Positions 1 to 9,260 are shown, counted from the first letter of the stretch. The stretch: DNA of 64,000 nt from Zygaena filipendulae (GCA_907165275.2 CAJRBF020000009.1:1-64000), one strand, 5' to 3'. Numbers and translations are program-made. Notes: generated from the sequence alone by a model not told the origin.

Positions 1-2
1 TC

Positions 3-110
3 GAAGCAGATTCTGAGATACCTGATCAAACTTCAGCCTACTGTCTTATACTCAACGATTGCATTATCGAGTATAAACCACTCAGCAGCACGGTGAAAAA
101 ACTATCATGA
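3..110 (+). CDS. C-terminal end of an unrecognised upstream ORF (partial)
   Basis: The reading frame starting at base 3 is open from the window edge to a TGA at 108-110, giving 35 residues that end in VKKLS. The other two forward frames contain stops. The stop overlaps the ATG of the next ORF as ATGA, a compact arrangement typical of viral gene blocks and unusual for insect nuclear genes. I do not recognise the protein. The visible tail contains a hydrophobic stretch, AYCLILNDCIIEY. It may be the end of a virion or accessory protein of the same element as the DNA polymerase downstream, but that is inference from position only. Confidence 0.42.
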   Translation, partial: EADSEIPDQTSAYCLILNDCIIEYKPLSSTVKKLS

Positions 111-607
111 ATCCTGACATTATTATAGCCGATCTTCAAGGTTTTAAAGATGCGAATAATAAATTCATTGTTAAAGAAGTGGCAATTGCAACAAAATACC
201 AAACACAAACATTTTTAGTTAAACCACCATACTCCTATAATTTTTTAACATTCGAAGAAAAAAAGCAAGTTCAGTGGTTGCAACGAAACAGAGGTATTTA
301 CTGGAATGAAGGCTATATAGATTATAGAGAGTTTCAACGAGTCATCGCTCCTTATTTAGAACATAAAAAGGTCCTAGTAAAAGGAATCGAAAAAATCAAG
401 TGGATCAAAGAATTATGCTCTAATTGCGAAGTTATAGATTTAAGCAAGAAACTTGAAGAAATAGGATTTTCAAACTTTTCTACATTACATAAAGTGTACT
501 GTACTGATTTATTCAACCATAACTGTGTTAATCATAAGAAATATTGTGCGTTAAAAAATGTAACTTGTTTAAAATTATGTTATTTAGAAAACTATTTTAG
601 TAATTGA
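107..607 (+). CDS. RNase H-fold / DEDD exonuclease-like protein, probably catalytically degenerate (166 aa)
   Basis: Intronless ORF of 166 aa starting at an ATG that overlaps the previous stop. Near the N-terminus, DIIIADLQGFKD sits where a DEDD exonuclease has its first acidic motif (DxE), followed by a KEVAIAT strand. VLVKGIEKIKWI (about residues 90-100) resembles the second motif region, and NHKKYCALKNV (about 140-150) resembles the HxAxxD third motif with the acidic residue missing. The C-terminal part is rich in Cys and His. The fold assignment is my inference from this pattern. If right, the usual metal-binding acids are mostly absent, so it may bind nucleic acid rather than cut it. It lies near a family B DNA polymerase on the opposite strand and probably belongs to the same endogenous viral element. 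The actual function is unknown. Confidence 0.6.
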   Translation: MNPDIIIADLQGFKDANNKFIVKEVAIATKYQTQTFLVKPPYSYNFLTFEEKKQVQWLQRNRGIYWNEGYIDYREFQRVIAPYLEHKKVLVKGIEKIKWIKELCSNCEVIDLSKKLEEIGFSNFSTLHKVYCTDLFNHNCVNHKKYCALKNVTCLKLCYLENYFSN

Positions 608-777
608 AATCTATCACTTAATTTTTTCATTAAAAATAATTAATAATAACTTGGTTTTTTACTAAACCTTACCCTCGTATAGTATTATGAAAACACCGAT
701 TTTATTAGACCATTGTTTTATTACAAAAACATATATGAATATAAATAGAGTCATCTTACATAAACAAATAACAAATT

Positions 778-906
778 TTACACATAGCCGTTATACTGTC
801 GTTGAAATTTGTTAATTAATGCTTCAGTACCATCCAAAATATTATTTGTAGCACTTTCATCCTGAACTGGATATTGAGCCGTCACTAGCGCCATCGACTT
901 GGATTG
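778..906 (-). pseudogene. Decayed duplicate of the C-terminus of the 959-1402 gene
   Basis: On the minus strand this stretch encodes a short open segment with AQYPVQDESATNNILDG followed by EALINK, ending at a TAA (778-780). The same pattern, AQYPVKDGSATDHILDD then EALINK, is the C-terminus of the neighbouring minus-strand gene at 959-1402. The nucleotide similarity covers about 120 bp (778-905 against about 975-1100), so this is a tandem duplicate of one terminal exon or gene end. It has no start codon of its own. It could be an alternative last exon of the same gene rather than a pseudogene. Confidence 0.5.
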
Positions 907-958
907 CCAACATACTTTGTCTTCCTCTACGTTATTTTCTTTATCTTACTTATAAATT

Positions 959-1402
959 TTACATGTATAGACATGCACTATAGCCGCATATTGTTTTTGA
1001 AATTTTGTTAATTAATGCCTCAGCATCATCCAAAATATGATCTGTTGCACTTCCATCCTTAACAGGATATTGAGCCTTCACTAACACCAACGAATTTTCT
1101 GGATTGCTTACGTCAGTAATGCTAAGTTTAATTAGCTTTGTTGTTTTCCTTAACGGCTCCCTGCTGGCTACGAATGTGGTGCCAAAGCTCCTCTTTTTAA
1201 CACTCTGCTTGCTCAATGAACTGCATGCTCCATCTTCGTTCTTGTTAAACACCTCTTCAAAGGCGGCTTGTGTGGTCTGTGAAAGCAACGTTGGCTGCAG
1301 CTTTCTGGACTTTTTCCTTTTGCTGACTTCAGGAAATTCTTGACTAAACCCTTCTAGAGGATCTTGTGCGCATTGTTCATATATATCACTAGGAGTAGAC
1401 AT
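959..1402 (-). CDS. Hypothetical 147-aa protein, conserved C-terminal block
   Basis: Minus-strand ORF. The first in-frame ATG is at 1402, and the open frame extends a few codons further upstream. Just before that ATG the sequence reads TTTTTTGATTGTTTCAG on the minus strand, a good 3' splice site, so the ORF may be the last exon of a longer gene. The protein is polar and lysine-rich in its N-terminal half (KRKKSRKLQP, KQSVKKRSFG), suggesting DNA binding or nuclear localisation. It ends in a more hydrophobic block containing LVLVKAQYPV, which recurs in the duplicate at 778-906. I recognise no family. It sits between the exonuclease-like gene and the DNA polymerase and is probably part of the same element. 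Confidence 0.5.
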   Translation of the reverse strand: MSTPSDIYEQCAQDPLEGFSQEFPEVSKRKKSRKLQPTLLSQTTQAAFEEVFNKNEDGACSSLSKQSVKKRSFGTTFVASREPLRKTTKLIKLSITDVSNPENSLVLVKAQYPVKDGSATDHILDDAEALINKISKTICGYSACLYM

Positions 1403-1477
1403 GATCTGAAACAATCAAAAAATTATAATCGGTCCACTTATCAGAATAATAGTAGGTACTTAACAAATTAAAAATGC

Positions 1478-1666
1478 ATGCTTACAATTCCAAATCGATA
1501 CGAAGCTGATGACAGTACCTCGGTCGAGCGCGTCTCGGTAATGACTGTTCGAGGAGCTAAACAAAACTACAGTGCCTATGTGTTGAAGTTTCCAAGTTGG
1601 AACATGTCTAAACATGTTACTGTTTGTACAAGCACGGAGACTGATGATCATATTTCTATGTTGTAA
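1478..1666 (+). CDS. Small hypothetical ORF (62 aa)
   Basis: Plus-strand ORF from the second of two close ATGs (1474 is in another frame) to TAA at 1664-1666. The translation has a balanced composition (IPNRYEADDSTSVERVSV, then YAYVLKFP-like residues) rather than the Phe/Ile/Asn bias of random AT-rich ORFs. An AATAAA-type signal (AATAAAA) lies about 90 bases downstream near 1755. No family is recognised. The reverse strand is also open here (1460-1651), so chance cannot be excluded. Confidence 0.25.
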   Translation: MLTIPNRYEADDSTSVERVSVMTVRGAKQNYSAYVLKFPSWNMSKHVTVCTSTETDDHISML

Positions 1667-1995
1667 TGTTATATGTTATTATTGTGATTATAATGAAACA
1701 TGTCGGTACATGTTCAAACAGCAACATTGTATTTGTATCAAAGTGAAAAGTCAAATAAAACTCTTGGTTTTAATGTAATTTAAAATTTATTTATATTTCA
1801 GAAAACACTAAAATTAACTTACACTGTATTCATATTTACTTAATATTAATACATATCTATTACATAATATTGCTTACAATTTCGTATATAATTATAATAA
1901 TCATTATCCTACGGATAATTTAAACAATCTTATTTCTACCTAATATTTTATAATACTCTATATTAATAGTTACATTCTATGAAATAGTGAAAAAA
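1667..1995. other. AT-rich intergenic stretch between small ORF and DNA polymerase
   Basis: No ORF of note. It contains a candidate polyadenylation signal for a plus-strand transcript near 1755 and AT-rich DNA following the DNA polymerase stop on the minus strand. Nothing else is recognised. Confidence 0.5.
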
Positions 1996-4900
1996 TTAAG
2001 CAGTACAACCAAATATTGACTGATTACCCCAGGCGATGGTTGTCACCTTATCTGATTCTAACAACCGCTTATCATCATTGGCTGAAAGAGCAATTTTATT
2101 TACGGATTGAGTAAATATTTCATGCTTGATTGTTTTAAACAAAACGTTTCTTTTTCGAACGACATCACAATTGTATAAGACATGTTTATAGTCTGATGCA
2201 TGCAAATTTTTAATTACATTTCGTTTTGTTCCTTTTGCTTTTTTAATCGTTCTGTCTGAAGTTTTAATACAATAAAGCTTTGACCTTAACCCTACAAACT
2301 CCTTAACTATCTTACCACCCATTTCGTCCTTAAACAACCCGGGAATCTTTTTGTTTACAATTGGCAAACCAAACTTGTTATTGTAATCGTAACTGCTAGT
2401 ATCAAAATATTTTAGAAAATTCATTTTAAAATCTCTGTAAACATCTTCTGTCTGTATATTGTAAATAAAACTATCAGTATCAGTATAACATACTTCAATA
2501 CGATTTTCGTAAAATGGCTTTATTACTGAGTAATGGAAGTCATACATATGACTTTTAGAAAGTTCGAGTACAGCAAATCCAATGTAGATCGGCTTGTTTA
2601 GAACAACCCTTGAACGTTTCATTTGTATTGCTACTAGGTCGTCAGAAAATATTGATGCGCTGTGAAAATTTGGGTTCGCTATCAACTTCTCGGCACCAAT
2701 AAATTTTTTTGTTTGGTTATTCATGTCTGACCACTTATTTACCAATCGTACATCTACCCATTGTTCTGTGTTTTCCAATGTTTTTCCAAATATACTATTA
2801 TTTAACAATTTAAAAAAATCTTGTTCAAAAACAGATTGAGCTCTCTGACGCAGCTCAGTATTAAGGTCTATATATTGTTTTAAAAAATTACTTTGTTTGA
2901 AAGTTATAGCTCGATGGATTTTTCTTAAAACCAAACCATGTTCTAAGCATTTTTTAAGGTGAACGTAATGAATAACGTAGTGATATTTGTCATATAAGTT
3001 GGGTATTAATTTTTTTGTTTTTCCTGTGGGAGATTTAATTTTTTCAGGACAAAATGGAAAATCATTGTGTTGGGTATGTAAATTTGGAGGATAAAATAAA
3101 TCAACCTCAAGAATAAAGCCATTTTCAGCGTCATCCGTAATGTGTATTATATTTAACTCTAACTTCTTAATTTCACTATCGCTTAAAAATTTGAAGTCTG
3201 AATGAGGTAATGTTTGACACATACTATATCCGTACAAATTATTACAATCTAAATACATAATGTACGAGCTTGGCGTAGAGGGGTCAAAAGTTTCCAGATA
3301 TCTATGATTAGCTTTAGCGTGTCGTTTGGAGCACATGCAAACGCCACCTCTAATACCTTGTTGTATCAAACGAAAAATTTCTAAATCACTTATAAGTTCC
3401 AACCGAACGCGAGTTTTTAAAAGCATTGCATCAAATGAAAGACTTGGTGCAGTAAGATAAAAGGCGGGATCGAGTTGATAATATTGTTTACATGTTAATC
3501 TAAAATTTTCATAGATATCAGTCAACAAAAGGACGTCTGACTCGAGATACAAATCAGTAAATTGACCCATATTATTAATAGAAAACTCAAGCCACATCGC
3601 TCGAGCGTGTTCGTAATCTTCATCGGTAATTGACTCATTCGTAAGCGAGTTAAAAAAACGGTCTTTAGACGGTAAACAGGTATCAGCATATCGTTCCCAA
3701 CTAGACATGTAATCATATGGATACACTCCTTTTCGAGTGAGCAGATTAAAGTGTTTTTCATCAGGATAGTAAAATTTTAAGTATCTAAATTCATCCTTTT
3801 TCATGGTTGCGGCTAACTTTTCTAAGCTTGTCCCCAAAAACTTGAATGAATCCACAAATCTTATTTGAAAATAATCTTGTCCAGTAATCGGAATAAACTT
3901 TGTGAAAGAAATATAGTTTTCTTTTGTTTTCGGTATTACCTTAATAGACCCGGGGGCTTTCCCTAATTCTTTGATAAAAAGATGACAATCATAACCCGAC
4001 AGGTTATGAAAGACAACAGGCAAGAACTTTGGTACTTGATATTTTAAATTACAGTAACTATGAGCAGCGCCACGGAACTGTCCTGTCAAATGACAATGAT
4101 CACGAACTTTATCTACTGTTATTAGACCCTCGCAAATGTGACAAGTCTCTGCGTTCTCATAATTATAAGCATCAGTATCAGTAAAAACCATAGGCACGTT
4201 TTTATTTAATATTTCGCTGATTTTCTTTGCATCGTCACAAATAGATTTAACAAACTTATCAGCACAATCACGTCCTCTATATGAGGTTATGTGGTTGTAT
4301 CGTGAATCTACTGTACAAACGAGGTGATAGGCAAAAGCTACAGGTACATGTCGCTGTTGAGTCACTGTAGAAGATTTTAACGGATCGGGTTCGCAACTAT
4401 CGTAAGTTTCGAGCATAGCTTCAAAATCTGCATAAACAACAAAAGGAACGTTTTGCTTTCGGTCATAATTTTTAAATTCTATAAAGGAACCTTTTGGAGG
4501 TAATTCGGTAGCCACACCTCCGCAGATATGAGAACATAACTGATCGTTCGAGTTGAAAAATTGTAAACAATGATCGCAAAAGTGCAATTTGTTACAATGC
4601 TTAGTAATTTGACTTCTAACAAGACGCGACAGATCCTTTATCAAACAGTAATGCGACATATCACCTTCTTCAAGATAAAGTAAATGAATAACTTTTTTGT
4701 TCAATGCGTCTGATTTGTAAAGTGGACCGACCACTAACTTCTTATCATTTAAACCGTATACAAAAATACATATATGCGGATTGTTCTGTTCAAACCGAGC
4801 GATGTCTGAGAAACTCATTGGGAACGATAAGCCATCCACGTTCAACACGTCATTAAATTTAGGATAAGATGAAACTCTATCAGAATGACGTTGAGCAGGA

Positions 4901-5517
4901 TACAAAGCAGCAGTTACTGACCATAAAAAACAAAAATTATCATTATTCTTTATATTTAAACAGGCTTTCTTTGATTTGATTAAAGCCGGCAACTCAATGA
5001 AACTTGAACCACGCAAAGGCTGGTATTTGTTTATGTTAACTTCTAAATGGGAATTATGCAAAAATGTCCAACCACTATCACGCTCTTGAAATTCACTTGC
5101 TTTTTTGATCAAACTGGTTTTTACCTCGAAAAATAAAGTATCAAGATTGCAATTTTGATAAAGAGTAAAATTTTTCGTGCCAAATGATTTTATCTCTTGG
5201 GAATCATTTTTTAACAAGAGAAAAACTCCAAAATATTCGAAATTGGCCTTGACACAGTGATGTTGCTTAAGTGACATTTCAATTAACGATTTGATTTTAG
5301 TTTGTATATGATCTAAAAAACTTTCTATTGAAGTCTGATCCTCAGAATCCGATGATGTAACTTTATATGAGGCTATTCTGTTGCGAAAAGCGGAATTAAT
5401 TTTGAGGATACCTTCACTTAATGTAGAATAATTTTTATTTTTATGATCAGTACTTCGCAAGTGACCTATCCAACGAACACGACTAACAAAAACTTTGCAA
5501 TCTTCACAATACGGCAT
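1996..5517 (-). CDS. Family B DNA polymerase, protein-primed (organellar/viral) type, with zinc fingers and endonuclease VII-like insert
   Basis: Intact 1173-aa ORF starting at ATG 5517. Expected role: replication of a linear DNA genome with 3'-5' proofreading. Visible in order: an N-terminal C2H2-type finger (CEDC...H...H, residues 4-25); a second Cys/His cluster near residue 310; Exo I YADFEAML (about 360); a CHICEG...DHCHLTGQFRGAAH Cys/His block of the endonuclease VII type (about 459-485); Exo II NLSGYDCHLF (about 505); Exo III YLESDVLLLTD (about 655); polymerase motif A YLDCNNLYGYS (about 755); motif B KLLNNSIFGKT (about 905); and motif C YTDTDSF (about 1012). All catalytic aspartates are present, so the copy looks functional. 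This domain mix is known from adintovirus/Maverick-type polymerases and from related orphan copies in arthropod genomes. Neighbours are an RNase H-like ORF, a spliced gene and an IAP. No integrase, packaging ATPase or capsid gene is in view, so the element type remains inference. Confidence 0.93.
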   Translation of the reverse strand: MPYCEDCKVFVSRVRWIGHLRSTDHKNKNYSTLSEGILKINSAFRNRIASYKVTSSDSEDQTSIESFLDHIQTKIKSLIEMSLKQHHCVKANFEYFGVFLLLKNDSQEIKSFGTKNFTLYQNCNLDTLFFEVKTSLIKKASEFQERDSGWTFLHNSHLEVNINKYQPLRGSSFIELPALIKSKKACLNIKNNDNFCFLWSVTAALYPAQRHSDRVSSYPKFNDVLNVDGLSFPMSFSDIARFEQNNPHICIFVYGLNDKKLVVGPLYKSDALNKKVIHLLYLEEGDMSHYCLIKDLSRLVRSQITKHCNKLHFCDHCLQFFNSNDQLCSHICGGVATELPPKGSFIEFKNYDRKQNVPFVVYADFEAMLETYDSCEPDPLKSSTVTQQRHVPVAFAYHLVCTVDSRYNHITSYRGRDCADKFVKSICDDAKKISEILNKNVPMVFTDTDAYNYENAETCHICEGLITVDKVRDHCHLTGQFRGAAHSYCNLKYQVPKFLPVVFHNLSGYDCHLFIKELGKAPGSIKVIPKTKENYISFTKFIPITGQDYFQIRFVDSFKFLGTSLEKLAATMKKDEFRYLKFYYPDEKHFNLLTRKGVYPYDYMSSWERYADTCLPSKDRFFNSLTNESITDEDYEHARAMWLEFSINNMGQFTDLYLESDVLLLTDIYENFRLTCKQYYQLDPAFYLTAPSLSFDAMLLKTRVRLELISDLEIFRLIQQGIRGGVCMCSKRHAKANHRYLETFDPSTPSSYIMYLDCNNLYGYSMCQTLPHSDFKFLSDSEIKKLELNIIHITDDAENGFILEVDLFYPPNLHTQHNDFPFCPEKIKSPTGKTKKLIPNLYDKYHYVIHYVHLKKCLEHGLVLRKIHRAITFKQSNFLKQYIDLNTELRQRAQSVFEQDFFKLLNNSIFGKTLENTEQWVDVRLVNKWSDMNNQTKKFIGAEKLIANPNFHSASIFSDDLVAIQMKRSRVVLNKPIYIGFAVLELSKSHMYDFHYSVIKPFYENRIEVCYTDTDSFIYNIQTEDVYRDFKMNFLKYFDTSSYDYNNKFGLPIVNKKIPGLFKDEMGGKIVKEFVGLRSKLYCIKTSDRTIKKAKGTKRNVIKNLHASDYKHVLYNCDVVRKRNVLFKTIKHEIFTQSVNKIALSANDDKRLLESDKVTTIAWGNQSIFGCTA

Positions 5518-5621
5518 TATGTTAAATTAATATGAATGACACTAAAAACTAAAACTAAATGGAGATACTCCGCAGAAGCTTGTGAAATAAATACAGTGTA
5601 GGTAAAAATAATTTAAATTAT

Positions 5622-6627
5622 CTACTTAAAACCTTTGTCACTAAAAAATACAGGTTCGCTATCAGTAAACAGCTCGTGTGCTTTGTGCATAAACTTTTGC
5701 AAGGCACCCCACTGCGAAGTATCCCGATTTAATTTTAATTTCAAAGCCACTTGCGCTGACCGCCACCGTTGATCTGGCTGTGCGGTCGCAGCCTCTTCAG
5801 TATTATAAACTCGTACCTCTATATAAAAATCTCCTTCCAGATGTTTATCCCGGCGAACTTTCCCGCCGGGGACTCGAGTGCTGAGGTAGGTCTGGAGGCC
5901 GGTGTTGGTAGACAGCTTATTTGTTTGTTTTGTCACCGGCTCCAGACCGAAGAGGCCTCGTTCGTATTCCGAGCTGTCAAAAAAATAAAATAAAAAAATG
6001 TTACACAACTTAACCGATATTACCCATTAACTACCTAAAATTCTAAAAGATAAATAATGAACAAGTTAAATTTTAAAATCAATTTTTTAGTTTGTAACTT
6101 ATAATAAATAAGTTGGTTCACAGTAACCGGTTAATAAGGCTACTGCTGTATAAAATATATAGGAATGTATAGTATAAAACACTCAAGCCACTACAAAAAT
6201 TGTCGTGGTTCGATAACAAACAGATGGCAACACGGCATAACACACAAGAAATAAAGTTCAAAACAGACATTTCAAAATACTAATAGGTATTCAATGTAAA
6301 ATTTCTATTTACCCACCTCGTTGAGGTCGACGCACTCCTGCTGTCGCTGCTGCGGCTACTGGTGTCAGGCTTCTTTTTGGATCTGTAAAATACATTTTAA
6401 TTTTTCATTACTAAATGTTAAAGACAACTATTGCATTAATCCCCCAGTGCAACATCATATTAAACTAAAAAATCTTATTAAACAATTGTTTATGCACAAA
6501 CAATTCTTACCTAACCGACAATGTCGAAGCCTCTAGCGCTCTTTTCGGTGCCCTTTTTTTTGGCTTTTCTACCGGCGCGGCAGCCACTGCACCCTGTATC
6601 TCATCCGATGAATACTCAATATCCGAC
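5622..6627 (-). CDS. Three-exon hypothetical gene (exons 6511-6627, 6317-6382, 5622-5973), 5' end unresolved
   Basis: Three minus-strand exons join in one frame. The acceptor ATTTCAG precedes 6627. The donor after 6511 is GTAAGAATT. The acceptor TTTTACAG precedes 6382. The donor after 6317 is GTGGGT. The acceptor TTTGACAG precedes 5973, and the last exon ends at TAG 5622. Exon one encodes an acidic then basic stretch (SDIEYSSDEIQ; EKPKKRAPKRA, NLS-like). Exon two is Ser/Arg-rich. Exon three encodes a globular part with GDFYIEVRVYNTEEA and a C-terminal SEPVFFSDKGFK. I do not recognise the family. No in-frame start codon precedes exon one. A strong donor (GTAAGT at about 6893) could end a first exon, but its ATG is out of frame. 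It lies 105 bp from the polymerase start, same strand, between polymerase and IAP. Confidence 0.5.
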
Positions 6628-7342
6628 CTGAAATTTAAAACATTATTTGTTATAACTTTTATTTAATTTTTTTTTATAGTACACAACACATATGACATGT
6701 TCTTAAACACATTTTATCTTGCCAAATAATTTAAATCAGATGCGTACCCTAAATTATGTGTACCTAATTTGTTAACACAATGACTTTACAACAACTTCAC
6801 ACAATAACTTTAAAAACATAATATAGAACCTCCAAATTATTCTCAATAAATTAGAATAAAATGTAAATAATGCAAGTACTTACGTACATTTTTGTTTTAT
6901 CCTTACTGCGTCGATGCACTTTAATCAAGAGATGAATTAATTATAATGCCATTTAATTGACACCCGTGTTTTTATAGAGCAAAAAAAACAAACTAAGCAA
7001 AATGTCTTTACCACAGATGATGGAACGAACTAGATATGGCATCGAGCGTAACGTAACGAATTCGGTAAATACGTGTACCTACTTACTTTTTCATGAAAAC
7101 ATTGATTTGCGTTATACGATTGCAGAATAAAAGTAGATTTTCGAAATATAACCAAAATTCAAACCTCGAAAACAGTAACTAAGTATTTGTTCCTTGAAAT
7201 AAAAATATGCACACGAGCATTTGTGTTTATAATTTCTGCTGATATCCCCTCCACGCCTCTTTCTATTATTTACCTACCTTAAATCGCACCGACTGCCCCG
7301 ACAAACTTTGAGCGCGACTCATTTGTATACTACACCGATAAG
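6628..7342. promoter_or_regulatory. Intergenic region between the spliced gene and the IAP gene
   Basis: About 700 bp without a clear ORF. It holds a strong minus-strand splice donor (GTAAGT, about 6893) that may end an upstream exon of the spliced gene, one copy of the direct repeat that flanks the IAP gene (7099-7176), and presumably the IAP promoter. I see no obvious TATA box directly upstream of the IAP start. Confidence 0.3.
7099..7176 (+). repeat. Direct repeat flanking the IAP gene, copy 1
   Basis: The segment beginning ACATTGATTTGCGTTATACG and running through GATTGCAGAATA and ATATAACC recurs in the same orientation at 8042-8120 with roughly 80% identity by eye. The IAP ORF lies between the copies. 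Confidence 0.6.
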
Positions 7343-7924
7343 ATGGCGCACGAACGGCAAACTCCTAGCGCCATGTCGAGTGAGGAGGAACGTTTAAACT
7401 CATTTGTAAATTGGCCACTGGCATACTTGTCACCGGAAAGTTTGGCAAAAAGTGGTTTCTATTTCATAGGTCGCGGTGACGAAGTGCGTTGTGCGTACTG
7501 CAATGTCGAGATAATGAATTGGTTGCAACTCGACGAACCTGACCAAGAACACAGGCGGTGGTCACCGCGGTGTCCACTATTTCGCTCCATTGCTGATACA
7601 TCATTTGATCGCGACGAGTGCGGCATATTCGGTGCAGACACCAATTATATAGACCCCCACGTTAAGACGCTTAGGGAACATGCGCAAAAAGAGCACCACC
7701 ACAACAATGTTGTCGTCAACACTACTACGCAAGTTCCTCACGAAACTGACGAGAAAATGTGCCAGGTAGACAAGTGTTGTAAAGTTTGTTTCGATGAAGA
7801 GTGCAATGTATGTTTGACGCCGTGCGGACATGTGGTTGCATGCGCCGCGTGTAGTTTTTCTATTCACAATTGTCCAGTGTGTAGATGTCCTATTGTAAAT
7901 GTTGTAAGGTTGTATTTCTCTTGA
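7343..7924 (+). CDS. Inhibitor of apoptosis protein, single BIR plus C-terminal RING (193 aa)
   Basis: Intronless ORF from ATG 7343. A BIR domain covers about residues 15-83: an ERLNSFVNWP start, CAYC zinc ligands, then EHRRWSPRC supplying the His and last Cys (CxxC-x16-H-x6-C). A C3HC4 RING covers about 146-185: CKVCFDEECNVCLTPCGHVV ... CPVC. In the family, BIR domains bind caspases or IAP antagonists and the RING is an E3 ubiquitin ligase. Insect DIAP1-type and baculovirus IAPs usually have two BIRs, so a one-BIR plus RING layout of under 200 aa is short and more like some poxvirus or transposon-borne IAPs. The lack of introns and the neighbouring viral-type DNA polymerase suggest a captured copy used by the endogenous element against cell death. 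Flanking direct repeats could mark a separate acquisition. Confidence 0.9.
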   Translation: MAHERQTPSAMSSEEERLNSFVNWPLAYLSPESLAKSGFYFIGRGDEVRCAYCNVEIMNWLQLDEPDQEHRRWSPRCPLFRSIADTSFDRDECGIFGADTNYIDPHVKTLREHAQKEHHHNNVVVNTTTQVPHETDEKMCQVDKCCKVCFDEECNVCLTPCGHVVACAACSFSIHNCPVCRCPIVNVVRLYFS

Positions 7925-8041
7925 ATGAAAAACAATAATTTAAAGTAATTTTTTGGTAAATACCTGTTATGACATTAAATTTGTTTGGATTAAACACGCT
8001 AAATATATATTATCGTTGTGTGTATTATTTATTCCCGATGT

Positions 8042-8120
8042 ACATTGAATTACGTTATGCGATTGCAGAATATAAGTATATTTTTCAAAATATAACCGAA
8101 AATTGAAACTTTAAAAATGT
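8042..8120 (+). repeat. Direct repeat flanking the IAP gene, copy 2
   Basis: Second copy of the repeat at 7099-7176 (ACATTGAATTACGTTATGCG ... GATTGCAGAATATAAG ... ATATAACC), same orientation, about 120 bp after the IAP stop codon. A few indels and substitutions separate the two. Confidence 0.6.
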
Positions 8121-9260
8121 AAATGTACCTACCTACTTGTTAAAATAAAATTTCAAACTTATTAAGGAATGGACTAGATTCATAAGTTTCTCATCAATAT
8201 GCCGCATCTATTATGTGTCGAGTGCAATGGTTCAATTATTTCCATTGTAACAAGTTACTGCATGCCAAGCAAATACTTACTTACCGGTATCACCAATGAT
8301 ACTATTCTCATGTATTATCTACCAGTTATTTCCTCGGTTTCGCTCACATGAATTCCAAACTCTCTCAGACATTTTTTTTTTTTACGGAATGATAAGTAGG
8401 TATGGCATTTTTGAACCCAAAGTATAAGTAGGTATATCAAATTTTATGAAAAACCTTTCAATAATTCTGAAGATTGTTTGGATGGATAGAGATAAAAAAA
8501 TATGGAACATTTAAATGGTTATTAATGTTTTTACAAATGCAAATAACACTCAGTTGAGTTTTTTAGAACAGAGTTATCTCGATATTACAGACAGAAAATC
8601 GTATTTTAGTTATATTTAGATCCAACTTGATGGGAAAGCGACGGCGCGCGATGACATTTCATCGAATTTTATAAATAATAAACATGCGCGGACCGTGGAA
8701 CCGTGGTGATCAGCACTTTAGAGTTATGAGAACAATAAGTATACGTACTGATTGCAGAAACAGTACCTACAAACGATAAGTGCTTGAAGTCATAAAAATT
8801 ATATTTTATACCTCTTAAATATATTATAAGCAAATATTTTTTGTAAACCGCGGGAAATAGTTCCAGCTTTAAGACTTCGTTATCACTGTCATAATTTCCA
8901 AATAGACCAATTTTAATGAGTTTTCGTATTTCGTTTTTCTACATAATAATTTATGTTTTGCGTTAAATTCTCAGATTAACTGTATGTTTATTAATGCAAC
9001 GTAATAAAGACATACATGAACCATTTAAACAGAAACATGTGTGGTTATTACATATTTGCTAACCGTACCGAATGTCAAAGGTAAGTAAAAAAATAAAGAT
9101 AAGTAGTAAGCGAAGCGAAGGGAAACATACAGTACAGTACAGTCTCTGCTGTTGCGATTTAGACATTGCGAGTGCTTAGAATCTTTGTGTTCACTGCGTA
9201 AAGTTATGGTGTCCTCGAGTCAATCTGATCACAAAATATGTGCTTTATTTATAACTCAGT
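8121..9260. other. Unassigned AT-rich DNA
   Basis: No ORF, repeat array or RNA gene that I can support. A more GC-rich patch near 9100-9200 contains AGCGAAGCGAAG and ACAGTACAGTACAGT repeats. Confidence 0.4.
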
